Position numbers and translations under genes: made by a program
Notes under the pieces: model-generated
What the model was told of the DNA's origin: nothing
What the model saw: only the letters and a program-made list of their open reading frames with translations
The model's database searches: none
Part shown: positions 1 through 8,158 of the stretch, in pieces
Layout: each line of letters begins with the position of its first letter
Position numbering within the stretch: position 1 is the first letter of the stretch
NCBI GenBank assembly: GCA_012798535.1
Contig: JAAZMZ010000006.1
Coordinates: forward strand, 1-64,000
Length of the DNA stretch: 64,000 nt
Direction of reading: 5' to 3'
Source of the DNA: Leptolinea sp.
Lineage (GTDB): Bacteria; Chloroflexota; Anaerolineae; Anaerolineales; Anaerolineaceae

Positions 1-768
1 GGCAAACTTGACGCCGTTGATGAACAACGGCAACCCCGAGTAAGTCTCACAGCTTCTTCTATCGGGGGATTGAAAAGGAAACACATGGTTTTCGGGGTGC
101 GGCATCAAACCCAGCACATTCCCTTCCGGATTGCACAGGCCGGCAATATCCATGGCCGAGCCATTGGGATTGTGTGGATATTCCCCTCCGGCCGGCGAAC
201 CGTCCGGGTGAATATAGGTCAGGGCAATCTGGTCGTCATTCTGAAGCTGCCGGATGATCGACGCATCACTGACCTGAAAATTGCCTTCGCCGTGTGCCAC
301 CGGACACCGGACAGGCTGTGCCAGACCTGCCGTCCAGATACATTTCTGTGAGACAGGTTTCAAGGTGACCCAGCGGCATTCAAAATGATTACTCTGGTTG
401 AAGGTCAGGGTGGCCTGCCGATTTTCTTTCCGGCCGTTTCCGGTCGGCAAAATGCCGGCTTTCACCAGAGCCTGGAATCCGTTGCAAATACCGATCACCG
501 GTTTGCCCTGAGCCAGGATACTTTCCACCTGCTCTGCGAAGTATGAAGTAAGGTCGAGCGCCAGCAACCGGCCGGCGCCCAGCGCGTCCGCGTAGGAGAA
601 GCCGCCAGGCACCACCAGCATCTGAAAATCAGACCAGCTCCTCCGGCTTTTGTAAAGGTGTCTGACCGGAAACACTTCGGGAACGGCTCCGGCCAGTTCC
701 AGCGCGGCAGCCACATCGCCGTCGCGGTTCGTTCCGGGCGCAAACAGGATCAACGCTCGAGGCTTCAC
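1..768 (-). CDS. purQ: Phosphoribosylformylglycinamidine synthase, glutaminase subunit PurQ (3' end cut by window)
   Basis: Glutamine amidotransferase subunit of FGAM synthase. It releases ammonia from glutamine for PurL in the fourth step of de novo purine synthesis, in the cytoplasm. Reading the minus strand from the GTG at 768 gives 256 codons without a stop up to the window edge, so the last residues are missing. The class I amidotransferase motifs are visible: GGFSYADALGAG at about 55-66, the nucleophile Cys95 in GICNGFQ, and His224/Glu226 in MPHPE. The start codon overlaps the purL stop by four bases (GTGA), and an AGGAG ribosome binding site lies 7 bases upstream inside purL, so translation is probably coupled to purL. 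The start and family are clear; the C-terminus is not visible. Confidence 0.95.
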   Translation of the reverse strand, partial: MKPRALILFAPGTNRDGDVAAALELAGAVPEVFPVRHLYKSRRSWSDFQMLVVPGGFSYADALGAGRLLALDLTSYFAEQVESILAQGKPVIGICNGFQALVKAGILPTGNGRKENRQATLTFNQSNHFECRWVTLKPVSQKCIWTAGLAQPVRCPVAHGEGNFQVSDASIIRQLQNDDQIALTYIHPDGSPAGGEYPHNPNGSAMDIAGLCNPEGNVLGLMPHPENHVFPFQSPDRRSCETYSGLPLFINGVKFA

Positions 769-3701
769 GCGTGATCTCCTTCCATACCGCCTTCTTTCCA
801 CGCCTGTAAAAGTTGTGACAGAGAAATCAGCAGAATATCCTGCGCGGATTGGGTCACCCGCAGGCAGCAATCGGACTCCACCTGCCCAACCAGACGGCAG
901 GGCAATCCGTCCATAGTCGTAAGAAAAACTGTCAGATTTTCGGGAGCAATCTCAGCCAGCAGGCAACCTCCCGTTTCGCCGAACAGGTACCGCAGATTGT
1001 CCGAACTGTCAGCGGCATCCAGGGTGATCCCCAGGCGTCCACCGATCATCATTTCGGCAGCTGCCACTGCCAATCCGCCCTCGCTCAGATCGTGGCACGC
1101 CGCGACAAGTTCTTTGAGAACAGCCTGATGAAATGCCCGATAGACATGCGGATTGACCGGACTGCATACCGGCACTCCTTCGTAAACAGCCGCTTCCTGA
1201 TTCGCCAGGTTGAAATGGCTGCCGCCAAAATTGGGTTGAAAATCACCAACCAGAAAGAGCAGGTCACCGGCCTGTTTCAGATCGGTAGTCAGGCAGCGGT
1301 GCCAGTCGGGCATCCAGCCCAGGGCTGAGATCAAGAGTGTCGGAGGGATGGAATGCCGTTGTCCATCAGAGCCAAGATATTCGTTGTTGAATGAATCTTT
1401 GCCCGAAATGAAAGGGGTCTGGTAATACCGTGCGGTTTCATAACAGGCCTGCGCGGATAGCACCAGGTCGCCCATCACCTCCGGGCGGGTGGGATCACCC
1501 CAGCAGAAATTATCCAGCACAGCAATCCGCAATGGATCCGCCCCACAGGCTACGGCGTTGCGCACGGCTTCGTCGAGAGCCAGTTGGGTCATTTCATAGG
1601 GGGCCTGCTTGCCATATTCCGGATTCATTCCGGTCGAAAGGACAAAAGCCTGGTTGCCCTCTCCGGCTACCGGTTTGATGACGCAGCCGTCCGAAGGTCC
1701 GTCGTGCATCACGCCGCTCAATGGTTTTACCACCGTACCACCCTGCACTTCATGGTCATAAACACGCACGATCTTTTCTTTGGATGAAATGTTGGGATGT
1801 GCAAGAAGCCTCAACAGCGCATTGCCAAAATCCACCCGCGCCAATGGGCTTTTTGAATTCTTCCAGCCGGGTTTGTAATCCGGTGAACGCAGTCTGGCCC
1901 GGTAACTCCGCTGGGGTAAACCATGATGCAGGAATTCATTATCCAGATCCAGGACAGACTTCCCGCCAAAGAAAACTCGCGTTCGTCCGCTCTGGTTGAA
2001 TTCTCCAATATCTGTTATTGAAACTTCATACATCTCACACAAAGACCGGAGTTCCGCCACCTTTTCGGGTGCCACAGCCAGCACCATGCGTTCCTGCGCT
2101 TCCGACAGCCAGATCTCCCAGGGAACCAGCCCGGGGTATTTCAGGGGCACTTCAGCCAGTTGGATATCCCCGCCGCATTCTGAAGCCATCTCGCCCACCG
2201 CGGAAGATAATCCCCCGGCTCCGCAGTCGGTTATGGCATGATACAACCCCCTGTCGCGCGCCGGCATCAAGACATCGACCAGTCCTTTTTCTACGATAGG
2301 CGCCCCGATTTGCACGGAAGCTCCAGATACTTCACCGGTCTGGGCGTCCATGGTCATGGATGAAAAAGTGGCTCCCCGCAATCCATCCCGGCCGGTTTTT
2401 CCCCCCAGCAAAATGATTCGGTCTCCCGCCTGAATACCGTGCGGATTCGCTCCGCAGGGCGCCAGCCCGACGCTGCCGCAGAATACCAGCGGGTTGGCCG
2501 TATACCCGGCATCGTACCAGACGGCTCCATTGACCGTCGGGATGCCCATTTTGTTACCATAATCTTCAATTCCCGCCACAACACCAGAGGCGATGCGCCG
2601 TGGATGAAGCACGCCTTGCGGCAGTTCTTCTAGAGGCACTTCCCGCGGGCCGAAACACAGCACATCGGTGGAAGCGATCGGTCTGGCGGAAACGCCGATC
2701 ACGTCGCGGATCACCCCGCCTATGCCAGTGTTGGCGCCGCCGAAGGGTTCTATGGCAGACGGATGATTATGAGTTTCCACTTTAAAAGAGAGTTCATTCT
2801 TCCCATCGAAATCAACGATTCCGGCATTCTCTGTGAAAGCCGAACGCACCCAGGGTGCTTTGATTTCACGGGTGGCCGCGCGGATGGTCTGGTTAAAGAG
2901 ATGTTCATACTCACCCTGTATAGGATGATCGGCGTAGGAATTCACATCAACTGTCACCCGGGATTTGAAGGTCTTATGCACACAGTGCTCGCTCCAGGTT
3001 TGAGCCAGCATCTCGAATTCGATATCCGTTAGGTCCCTTCTCTCGCGCCGGCAGTAGGCTTGAATGGCCCGCATCTCGTCCAGATTCAGCGCGGCGCGGC
3101 GCTCCGCCGAGATTCTTTCCAGAGCCCGGTCATCCAGCGTTTGCAGCGGGATGATCTCAACTTCTCCGCTGGCTTCTGCGGTTTCCGCAAAGGAAGGATA
3201 GATCGATCCCAGCGAGTAGTATTGAATGACCCTGTTTACTAACAAATGCTCCGCCAGGTGGCGGAGCATTGTTTCGGAGACACTTCTTCCTTCGACAAAA
3301 AAACGCAGCCCGGTTGAGGCGGCGTTTATTTTTTCTATACCCATCAAGGCGGCAGCGCGCACAATCTGCTCCGCAACGGGGTCGGTGACCCCGGGGCGCA
3401 GAGCGACATCGATCATCCACGTAAGTGGGGTGACCTCCTCCTGTTTTTCGGTTGAAGGATCGATTTGTTCCACATCAATACGATGCGTCACCGGATCATG
3501 CAGCAAGCGGTCTGCCATTAAACGAATTTCATCCGGGGTTAGATCACCTCGAATGAAATACAAATCGCAACATTGAATTCTATCGATCCCCCTGATCCCG
3601 AGTGCCAGAGCGTCGGCCAGATAACCGTTCGAGCGGGGATCATTTTTACTGTTTGGTTTTACGATGAAGCGGTGGGTTGCAGTGTAACTGTTCAAGGTCA
3701 A
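765..3701 (-). CDS. purL: Phosphoribosylformylglycinamidine synthase PurL with PurS-like N-terminal domains
   Basis: ATP-dependent synthetase subunit that converts FGAR to FGAM using ammonia from PurQ. At 978 residues it is longer than a usual stand-alone PurL (about 720-750) and shorter than the proteobacterial single-chain enzyme (about 1300). The core carries WSEHC (236-240), VETHNHPSAIEPFGG (308-322) and DCGAGGLSSAVGEMA. The first 180 residues hold two stretches of about 75 residues (about 9-77 and 94-170) that I read as PurS-like folds in tandem. No separate purS is seen in the window. The predicted start is TTG at 3701, preceded by a GGGGA stretch. A sigma70-type promoter lies about 35 bases upstream, so purL and purQ form one transcript separate from purB. 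PurL is certain; the tandem PurS reading is an inference from local similarity. Confidence 0.95.
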   Translation of the reverse strand: MTLNSYTATHRFIVKPNSKNDPRSNGYLADALALGIRGIDRIQCCDLYFIRGDLTPDEIRLMADRLLHDPVTHRIDVEQIDPSTEKQEEVTPLTWMIDVALRPGVTDPVAEQIVRAAALMGIEKINAASTGLRFFVEGRSVSETMLRHLAEHLLVNRVIQYYSLGSIYPSFAETAEASGEVEIIPLQTLDDRALERISAERRAALNLDEMRAIQAYCRRERRDLTDIEFEMLAQTWSEHCVHKTFKSRVTVDVNSYADHPIQGEYEHLFNQTIRAATREIKAPWVRSAFTENAGIVDFDGKNELSFKVETHNHPSAIEPFGGANTGIGGVIRDVIGVSARPIASTDVLCFGPREVPLEELPQGVLHPRRIASGVVAGIEDYGNKMGIPTVNGAVWYDAGYTANPLVFCGSVGLAPCGANPHGIQAGDRIILLGGKTGRDGLRGATFSSMTMDAQTGEVSGASVQIGAPIVEKGLVDVLMPARDRGLYHAITDCGAGGLSSAVGEMASECGGDIQLAEVPLKYPGLVPWEIWLSEAQERMVLAVAPEKVAELRSLCEMYEVSITDIGEFNQSGRTRVFFGGKSVLDLDNEFLHHGLPQRSYRARLRSPDYKPGWKNSKSPLARVDFGNALLRLLAHPNISSKEKIVRVYDHEVQGGTVVKPLSGVMHDGPSDGCVIKPVAGEGNQAFVLSTGMNPEYGKQAPYEMTQLALDEAVRNAVACGADPLRIAVLDNFCWGDPTRPEVMGDLVLSAQACYETARYYQTPFISGKDSFNNEYLGSDGQRHSIPPTLLISALGWMPDWHRCLTTDLKQAGDLLFLVGDFQPNFGGSHFNLANQEAAVYEGVPVCSPVNPHVYRAFHQAVLKELVAACHDLSEGGLAVAAAEMMIGGRLGITLDAADSSDNLRYLFGETGGCLLAEIAPENLTVFLTTMDGLPCRLVGQVESDCCLRVTQSAQDILLISLSQLLQAWKEGGMEGDHA

Positions 3702-3732
3702 ACGTCCCCGCCGGTCAAAAAATGATGAGACG

Positions 3733-3761
3733 ATTGTAATATACTTTCAGTAATTTGTCCA
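3733..3761 (-). promoter_or_regulatory. Sigma70-type promoter of purLQ
   Basis: On the minus strand TGGACA (3761-3756) and TACAAT (3738-3733) are separated by 17 bases, a near-consensus housekeeping promoter. The expected transcription start near 3726 leaves a leader of about 25 bases before the TTG start of purL. Confidence 0.6.
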
Positions 3762-3768
3762 GAAATTA

Positions 3769-3784
3769 TGTGATTAATCTCACA
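3769..3784. promoter_or_regulatory. CRP/FNR-like palindrome upstream of the purL promoter
   Basis: The 16 bases TGTGATTAATCTCACA form a palindrome with arms TGTGA and TCACA around 6 bases, the textbook CRP half-site arrangement. Its centre is about 50 bases before the predicted purL transcription start. Whether a CRP-family regulator binds here is inference; a chance occurrence cannot be excluded. Confidence 0.3.
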
Positions 3785-3819
3785 TCAATCGAAGCAAAAG
3801 CAAAATTACTTCAGATGAT

Positions 3820-5211
3820 CTATACCCGCACAGAATCACGGATTTGTTTTGCCAGCGTCCGGGCAGCCTCTGCCGCGATTCCGGTATAGGAAGAGACATC
3901 CGCCAGCCGGGAAATTTCTTCTGCAATAATCCAGCGGGTGATTTCGCGGTCTGCTTGAAGATCCTCGACAAGCGGATTGGGCAGGTTGTTTTGCACCGCC
4001 TGCCAGGCGGCCAGAGCATGCTCCCGCAACCGTTCATGCATAACCTGGCGGTCGGCTCCGTTCTTCGCAGCAGCCATCATCACCCGTTCAGTGCAGGCAA
4101 AGGGAGCATACATTTCCAGATTGCGTTTAATGGATTCGCGATGGATCACCAGATGGCCGGTCAATTTTTGAGTCACCGTCAGCAATTCATCACTGACGAG
4201 AAAAGCCTCCGGCAGAATCATGCGCCGGTTGGCGCTATCATCAAGCGTGCGTTCAAGCAGTGAGTTGGACGCATTTTGCCAGGCAACCTGCGGATAGACG
4301 GCCAGCATTCGGGCCAGAGAATCGATCTTTTCCGCGTTGATCGGGTTGCGTTTGAATGGCATGGCGGAAGAACCTACCTGCTTTTTACCGAAAGGTTCAC
4401 TGATCTCACCGATGGTCGGCGATTGAAGCAGCCGCAGGTCGAAGGCCAGCTTGTGCAGCGAGGCACCCAGTCCGGCCAGCGCACTGAGGATGGTGTAATC
4501 CTGTTTCCGTGTATAGGTCTGCGTGCTGACAGGGAAAAAAGGCAAATCGAGTTCCACGCTCAAACGTGCCTCGAAAAGATGGAGCTTATCCAGACCGATC
4601 AGATCTCCATAGGCGGCGGCTGTACCGACAGCGCCCTTAAACCCTTTACCCTTCACATTCTGCCTTACCAGACGCAGCATATTCCAATCGGTCAACAGAT
4701 CCTGCGCGTACATGGCGAGACGGTAGCCCAACGTGGTAGGCTCCGCCGGCTGCAAATGGGTAAAAGCCATCACTGGCAGATCGGCCGTCTCATCCAGTCG
4801 GTCGGCCAGACTCAAGAGGACCTTTCCCAGCGATTCGATGAGCCGTTCAAGAGACTGGCAGATGCGCAGGGCTTCGGCGTTATCTTCAATATCCATGGAA
4901 GTGGCACCCAGATGGATGATCCCCCCGGCCGTCGGGCACTGTGCGGCGAAGGTTTTCAGTTCCGCCATCAGGTCGTGGTGCAGTTCCGCTTCCAGTTCGA
5001 GAGCCTTATCCATGTCAATGTCGCCGGCATGCGCGGCCAGTTCTTCCACCTGTGCCGCACTGACCAGACCGAACTCAGACTGCACCCGTGCCAGAGCCAC
5101 CCAGATGCACCGCCAGAGCCTTCGTTTATTGGTCTCACTCCAGATGCGGCGCATTTCGTCACTGGCATAGCGCCAGCTCAACGGAGACTGGTAGTTATCG
5201 TAAGCGCTCAC
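3820..5211 (-). CDS. purB: Adenylosuccinate lyase PurB
   Basis: Lyase that releases fumarate from SAICAR and from adenylosuccinate, acting in IMP synthesis and in the IMP to AMP branch. The fumarase/aspartase-superfamily signature GSSAMPFKRNP lies near residue 285, HLGATSMDIEDN near 105 and THLQPAEPTT near 155. The length of about 463 residues fits the family. The frame stays open to a GTG at 5229, but its GGAGG is 15 bases away. The GTG at 5211 has GGAGG 11 bases upstream and begins VSAYDNYQSPLSWRY, so I prefer 5211. A weak promoter (TTGTGA, 17 bases, TATATA) sits just upstream. It lies beside purLQ on the same strand but is separated by 118 bases containing the purLQ promoter. Confidence 0.95.
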   Translation of the reverse strand: MSAYDNYQSPLSWRYASDEMRRIWSETNKRRLWRCIWVALARVQSEFGLVSAAQVEELAAHAGDIDMDKALELEAELHHDLMAELKTFAAQCPTAGGIIHLGATSMDIEDNAEALRICQSLERLIESLGKVLLSLADRLDETADLPVMAFTHLQPAEPTTLGYRLAMYAQDLLTDWNMLRLVRQNVKGKGFKGAVGTAAAYGDLIGLDKLHLFEARLSVELDLPFFPVSTQTYTRKQDYTILSALAGLGASLHKLAFDLRLLQSPTIGEISEPFGKKQVGSSAMPFKRNPINAEKIDSLARMLAVYPQVAWQNASNSLLERTLDDSANRRMILPEAFLVSDELLTVTQKLTGHLVIHRESIKRNLEMYAPFACTERVMMAAAKNGADRQVMHERLREHALAAWQAVQNNLPNPLVEDLQADREITRWIIAEEISRLADVSSYTGIAAEAARTLAKQIRDSVRV

Positions 5212-5323
5212 CGTTTCACAAACCTCCACCCCATCATTTTCTGTCCTCCAATTATATAAGCTGAAGGATGTTTTCTCACAAATTTCCCTGAATCAGTTTT
5301 TCGTTCCAGGAAGGTTGCCATAT

Positions 5324-5360
5324 ATAAAGATGGGATTGGTAAAAAGTTGCCGTTCCCATC
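5324..5360 (-). terminator. Possible terminator of the sortase-like gene
   Basis: On the minus strand GATGGGA pairs with TCCCATC around an 18-base loop that has a small inner GG/CC pairing, followed by TTTATATAT. It sits 27 bases after the stop of the sortase-like gene. The stem is modest and the U-tract imperfect. Confidence 0.4.
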
Positions 5361-5386
5361 CTGTTATCCAATGAATGATTTACCGG

Positions 5387-6037
5387 TTATTCTGCCGGCT
5401 GTGCGATCACAAACAACCGTCCCCACGAATCTTCATCGCCAACCTGGATACAGGTCTGCAATACCAGACGATGTTTTCCGGTGTACATGCGGGTGAATAA
5501 CCTCAAGGCAGAAATCTTCTCGCCCGTATCCAGGTCCACGAATTCACTGGAAGTGCTTTTAGGAGTCAATGCCTGATATTTTTTGATCTCTGTGACCTGG
5601 TATTGTCTGATACTGCCATTACCATAGATCACATTGACCGTATCCGTCTTATTGAGGTCGAAGAAAGCCGCTCCGGCCAAATAGTTGTGTGCCAGCATAC
5701 CGGTGATGTTATTGGAAGCCGCCATGCCGAACTGGGTTGCCACGCCTTTGGCCGCCGAGACGAAGCCGGGTTGATCATCCGGCTGCTGGATGACACGCAG
5801 CGAAAAAACCTTTTCGGCATACAGGCCTTTGACCGCTTCTGTATGGCCGTCTTTGACACTTTCGACGAAATCCTGCAGGGAGATGCGCGTGACGTCTTCA
5901 ACAAACGCCAGATTTTCAACCAGGTTGCCAGTATTAGGAAGATCTCGTTGAATAGAAATAAATGGAGAAGCAATGGCCAAAAACCCGGCTGTTGCTGCTG
6001 CCACAAAATACTTATAAAAAAAGGAGAGGAAACCCAT
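5387..6037 (-). CDS. Sortase-like membrane-anchored transpeptidase
   Basis: Predicted exported cysteine transpeptidase of the sortase fold. An N-terminal membrane segment (FLSFFYKYFVAAATAGFLAI) is followed by a domain that shows the sortase triad in order: His in GMLAHNYLAG, Cys in LVLQTCI, and Arg in SWGRLFVIA near the C-terminus, with YGNGSIRQYQV as the expected strand between. The frame is open to an ATG at 6106, which has no clear ribosome binding site. The ATG at 6037 has AGGAAAG upstream and puts the membrane segment at the N-terminus, so I chose it (216 residues). The gene is alone and follows a cyclic di-GMP-I riboswitch and terminator at 6148-6295. The family is assigned from the order of the three residues, not from a profile search. 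Its substrate is unknown; no convincing LPXTG sorting signal was found nearby. Confidence 0.65.
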   Translation of the reverse strand: MGFLSFFYKYFVAAATAGFLAIASPFISIQRDLPNTGNLVENLAFVEDVTRISLQDFVESVKDGHTEAVKGLYAEKVFSLRVIQQPDDQPGFVSAAKGVATQFGMAASNNITGMLAHNYLAGAAFFDLNKTDTVNVIYGNGSIRQYQVTEIKKYQALTPKSTSSEFVDLDTGEKISALRLFTRMYTGKHRLVLQTCIQVGDEDSWGRLFVIAQPAE

Positions 6038-6147
6038 ATCCTGCTTTCCTGAACGAACACGGTGGAACTTCCTGAACTCGGTTTGATACCTATTCAATGA
6101 GCTCATCCGGATCGCTCAAAATCTCTATCTCACTTCCGTCAGGGCAA

Positions 6148-6171
6148 TAAAAAACCCCGGCTGCGCCAGGG
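6148..6171 (-). terminator. Intrinsic terminator of the cyclic di-GMP riboswitch
   Basis: On the minus strand CCCTGGC pairs with GCCGGGG around the loop GCA, followed by six T. It lies between the riboswitch aptamer and the sortase-like gene. Its 5' arm CCTGGCG (6170-6164) is exactly complementary to CGCCAGG in the 3' part of the aptamer (6217-6211), so aptamer and antiterminator are mutually exclusive. Confidence 0.85.
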
Positions 6172-6199
6172 TATGAATGCCTATTATGGAATTTCATGC

Positions 6200-6295
6200 C
6201 TCTTCGGCAACCTGGCGATCATTCCGGTTCATCCCGGTAGCAGACCCATAGTTTTGCGTCTCCGACTTTCGTCGGATTTGCCTTTATCGAAAGAA
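6200..6295 (-). ncRNA. Cyclic di-GMP-I (GEMM-I) riboswitch
   Basis: Read on the minus strand, the element starts with GGCAA (6282-6278), which pairs with TTGCC (6210-6206) as P1. A six-pair stem TCCGAC-GAAA-GTCGGA capped by a GAAA tetraloop follows, then the conserved GACGCAAA, then a third helix in which GGTC pairs with GATC and an inner CCGG hairpin. This matches the conserved core of the GEMM-I family (GGCAAA, GAAA loop, GACGCAAA, GGUUGCC). Bound ligand would lock up CGCCAGG and let the downstream terminator form, predicting an OFF switch: high cyclic di-GMP lowers expression of the sortase-like gene. The direction of control is inferred from base pairing only. Confidence 0.88.
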
Positions 6296-6299
6296 GAGT

Positions 6300-6664
6300 T
6301 AACGTACAATACTACATTATTCGTTATCGACAGAATCGGCCTGCACTTTATCCAATCGCATCTGTCTCCTATCATGTGAGGGGATATTCTACCAATTTAT
6401 GCGTAAAGATTTCATTAATTCTGTTTTATCAGGGACATATTTCAAATTCGAGGTTAATCCGGGGTATTCTTTTCGTATAATAACAAGCAGCGAACGAATC
6501 CAACAACCGTAATCACCGGTGAAATAGGAAAAATTCGCCCGCTGTGATATCATGCAGGGTGGTAGCTACAAAATTTATGGCGTTCTTCTTGCACCCCAAT
6601 CTTTCCGTCGTATCTTTCAGGAACCAATTCGACTGCTAATGCGTCTTTTTCAAGGAGGAGCCCT
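6300..6664. other. Intergenic region between two divergent transcripts
   Basis: No gene is visible in these 365 bases. The leftward promoter of the riboswitch transcript should lie near 6300-6350. A TATAAT at 6476-6481 with a weak TTAATC at 6454-6459 could start the rightward lipoprotein transcript, leaving a leader of about 175 bases. I recognise no RNA fold in that leader. A strong AAGGAGGAG ribosome binding site lies just before the lipoprotein gene. Confidence 0.4.
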
Positions 6665-7708
6665 ATGCAGCGTCTATTCAAATCAATTGTCTTACTTCTG
6701 CTTATCCTTCTTCTGCTGACAGCCTGTAATCTGCCATTTGGGTCAACCATATCGGAAGCCGATGCGGTCAGGACATCTGCCGCCAAAACGGTTGAAGTCT
6801 TACGCACTCAGGCAGCCGCCAGCGGGAATTCCATCACACTTCCTCCAATTTATACAGAAACCCTCAAACCAAATGTCGCTCCTGCCACGCAGATGGCGCC
6901 AGCCACGCTGACACCTCCCTACACACTTGTGCCGACCAAGGAACCAACTGCCACCAGACAGCCAACGTCCACATTTGTCCCCATTCCCTGTGACCGGGCG
7001 GATTTTATAGCCGACGTGACCATTCCTGACAACAGCTATATCGCTCCGGGGACATCCTTCACAAAAACCTGGGCATTGAAGAACTCGGGAACCTGTTCCT
7101 GGACGTCCGGTTATTCGCTGGTATTTGCCAGCGGTGAACAGATGGGCGGGCAGGCTTCCACGGCACTTCCCGGCAATGTGCTCCCCGGACAATCCATCAA
7201 TCTTTCTGTAGTCATGACAGCACCGACGGCGGCCGGAGCCCATCAGGGGTACTGGCGGCTGCAGAATGCCTCCGGACAGGGATTCGGCTGGGGGATCAAC
7301 GGGGATCAGGCTTTCTGGGTATTGATCAACTCCGGCAGTTCGGCGTCGACAGGCACATCTTCCACCGGCGGCTTTGCTGTCACCAGTGCCATCATTAAAG
7401 TCTCTCCCACCTATCTCACTGCCAGCACTGCCCAATGCCAGGCCGGAGTCAATTTCGTGTACACCGCGAGTATCACCACCAACGCGGCCGGGACAGTTAC
7501 ATATGAATGGCGAAAGACGGACGGCACGGTCGTAGCCGGTGATTCGCTGGAATTCACATCATCGGGAACACAGGATATTACCTTTAATTATTCGTATGTA
7601 ACGAGTACGGTCGGAGCGAATGCCACACAACTGGTTCTGTATATCAATGAACCCAATCATCAAACGTTCGCTACCGGCGGCACTTTTACTCTTGTGTGCA
7701 GCTCCTGA
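6665..7708 (+). CDS. Lipoprotein with NBR1/FW-type Ig-like domain
   Basis: Predicted cell-surface lipoprotein of 347 residues. The signal peptide ends in the lipobox LLTAC (Cys21). A Thr/Pro-rich linker (about 50-105) follows. Then comes a domain from CDRADFIADV to about residue 225 with FTKTWALKNSGTCSW, a central LPGQSINLSV and GAHQGYWRLQ, the tryptophan-rich pattern of the NBR1 'four tryptophan' (FW) Ig-like domain. A second beta-rich Ig-like stretch (about 235-347) ends the protein. FW domains are protein-binding modules in eukaryotic NBR1; the role in bacterial lipoproteins is not known to me. The gene has its own AAGGAGGAG site and ends at a strong terminator. Confidence 0.8.
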   Translation: MQRLFKSIVLLLLILLLLTACNLPFGSTISEADAVRTSAAKTVEVLRTQAAASGNSITLPPIYTETLKPNVAPATQMAPATLTPPYTLVPTKEPTATRQPTSTFVPIPCDRADFIADVTIPDNSYIAPGTSFTKTWALKNSGTCSWTSGYSLVFASGEQMGGQASTALPGNVLPGQSINLSVVMTAPTAAGAHQGYWRLQNASGQGFGWGINGDQAFWVLINSGSSASTGTSSTGGFAVTSAIIKVSPTYLTASTAQCQAGVNFVYTASITTNAAGTVTYEWRKTDGTVVAGDSLEFTSSGTQDITFNYSYVTSTVGANATQLVLYINEPNHQTFATGGTFTLVCSS

Positions 7709-7730
7709 TGGATTGAAAGGTTGCTTTTCG

Positions 7731-7756
7731 GGGCGGTCGCTGACCGCCCTTTTTTA
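7731..7756 (+). terminator. Intrinsic terminator after the NBR1-domain lipoprotein
   Basis: GGGCGGTC pairs perfectly with GACCGCCC around the loop GCT, followed by seven T. The ribosome binding site of the next gene (AGGAG, 7761-7765) starts only a few bases later, so part of the signal for the next gene may come from read-through or a promoter inside the lipoprotein gene. Confidence 0.85.
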
Positions 7757-7770
7757 TTATAGGAGATACG

Positions 7771-8151
7771 ATGAAGATTGATCATGTGGCCTGTTGGACG
7801 GAAGATATCCATCGCCTGGTGGATTTTTACAAATATTATTTTTCTGCGGAAGTAAAACCGGAATACCACAACCCGGTCAAGAATTTCACATCACGTTTCC
7901 TGGTCTTCCCGGACGGCGGACGGCTTGAGGTCATGCACGACCCTGAGATCACTCATAAAGTCGAAGCTCCGCATATCGGTTTCATCCACCTGGCTTTTTC
8001 GGTGGGCAGTCTGGAAGCGGTGAATCGACTGACCGGGCGGCTTAAGCAAGACGGATATCCCCTGCTGGATGGACCGCGCCGGACAGGCGACGGGTATTAC
8101 GAGTCCGTGCTGCTTGATCCTGATGGGAACCGCATCGAAATCACACTATAA
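7771..8151 (+). CDS. VOC (glyoxalase/bleomycin-resistance fold) protein
   Basis: A 126-residue single-domain protein of the vicinal oxygen chelate superfamily. It shows the paired beta-alpha-beta-beta-beta modules: MKIDHVACWTEDIHRLVDFY at the start and HIGFIHLAFSV in the middle. Likely metal ligands are His5, Glu52 (RLEVMH), a His in HIGFIHL and a Glu in GNRIEITL. Members isomerise, cleave or bind small molecules; the substrate cannot be told here. AGGAG lies 5 bases before the ATG. The stop is 7 bases before the preferred start of the transglycosylase gene, so the two are probably co-transcribed, but no functional link to RNA modification is evident. Confidence 0.85.
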   Translation: MKIDHVACWTEDIHRLVDFYKYYFSAEVKPEYHNPVKNFTSRFLVFPDGGRLEVMHDPEITHKVEAPHIGFIHLAFSVGSLEAVNRLTGRLKQDGYPLLDGPRRTGDGYYESVLLDPDGNRIEITL

Positions 8152-8158
8152 TTCATTC

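Noticed and set aside
3702-3819. Purine or PRPP riboswitch before purL
   Set aside because: The leader from the predicted promoter is only about 25 bases, too short for an aptamer, and no conserved core is seen.
4276-5259. A long open frame antisense to purB (about 327 codons)
   Set aside because: It is a mirror of purB codon bias; the purB frame has the full set of family motifs and the antisense protein shows none.
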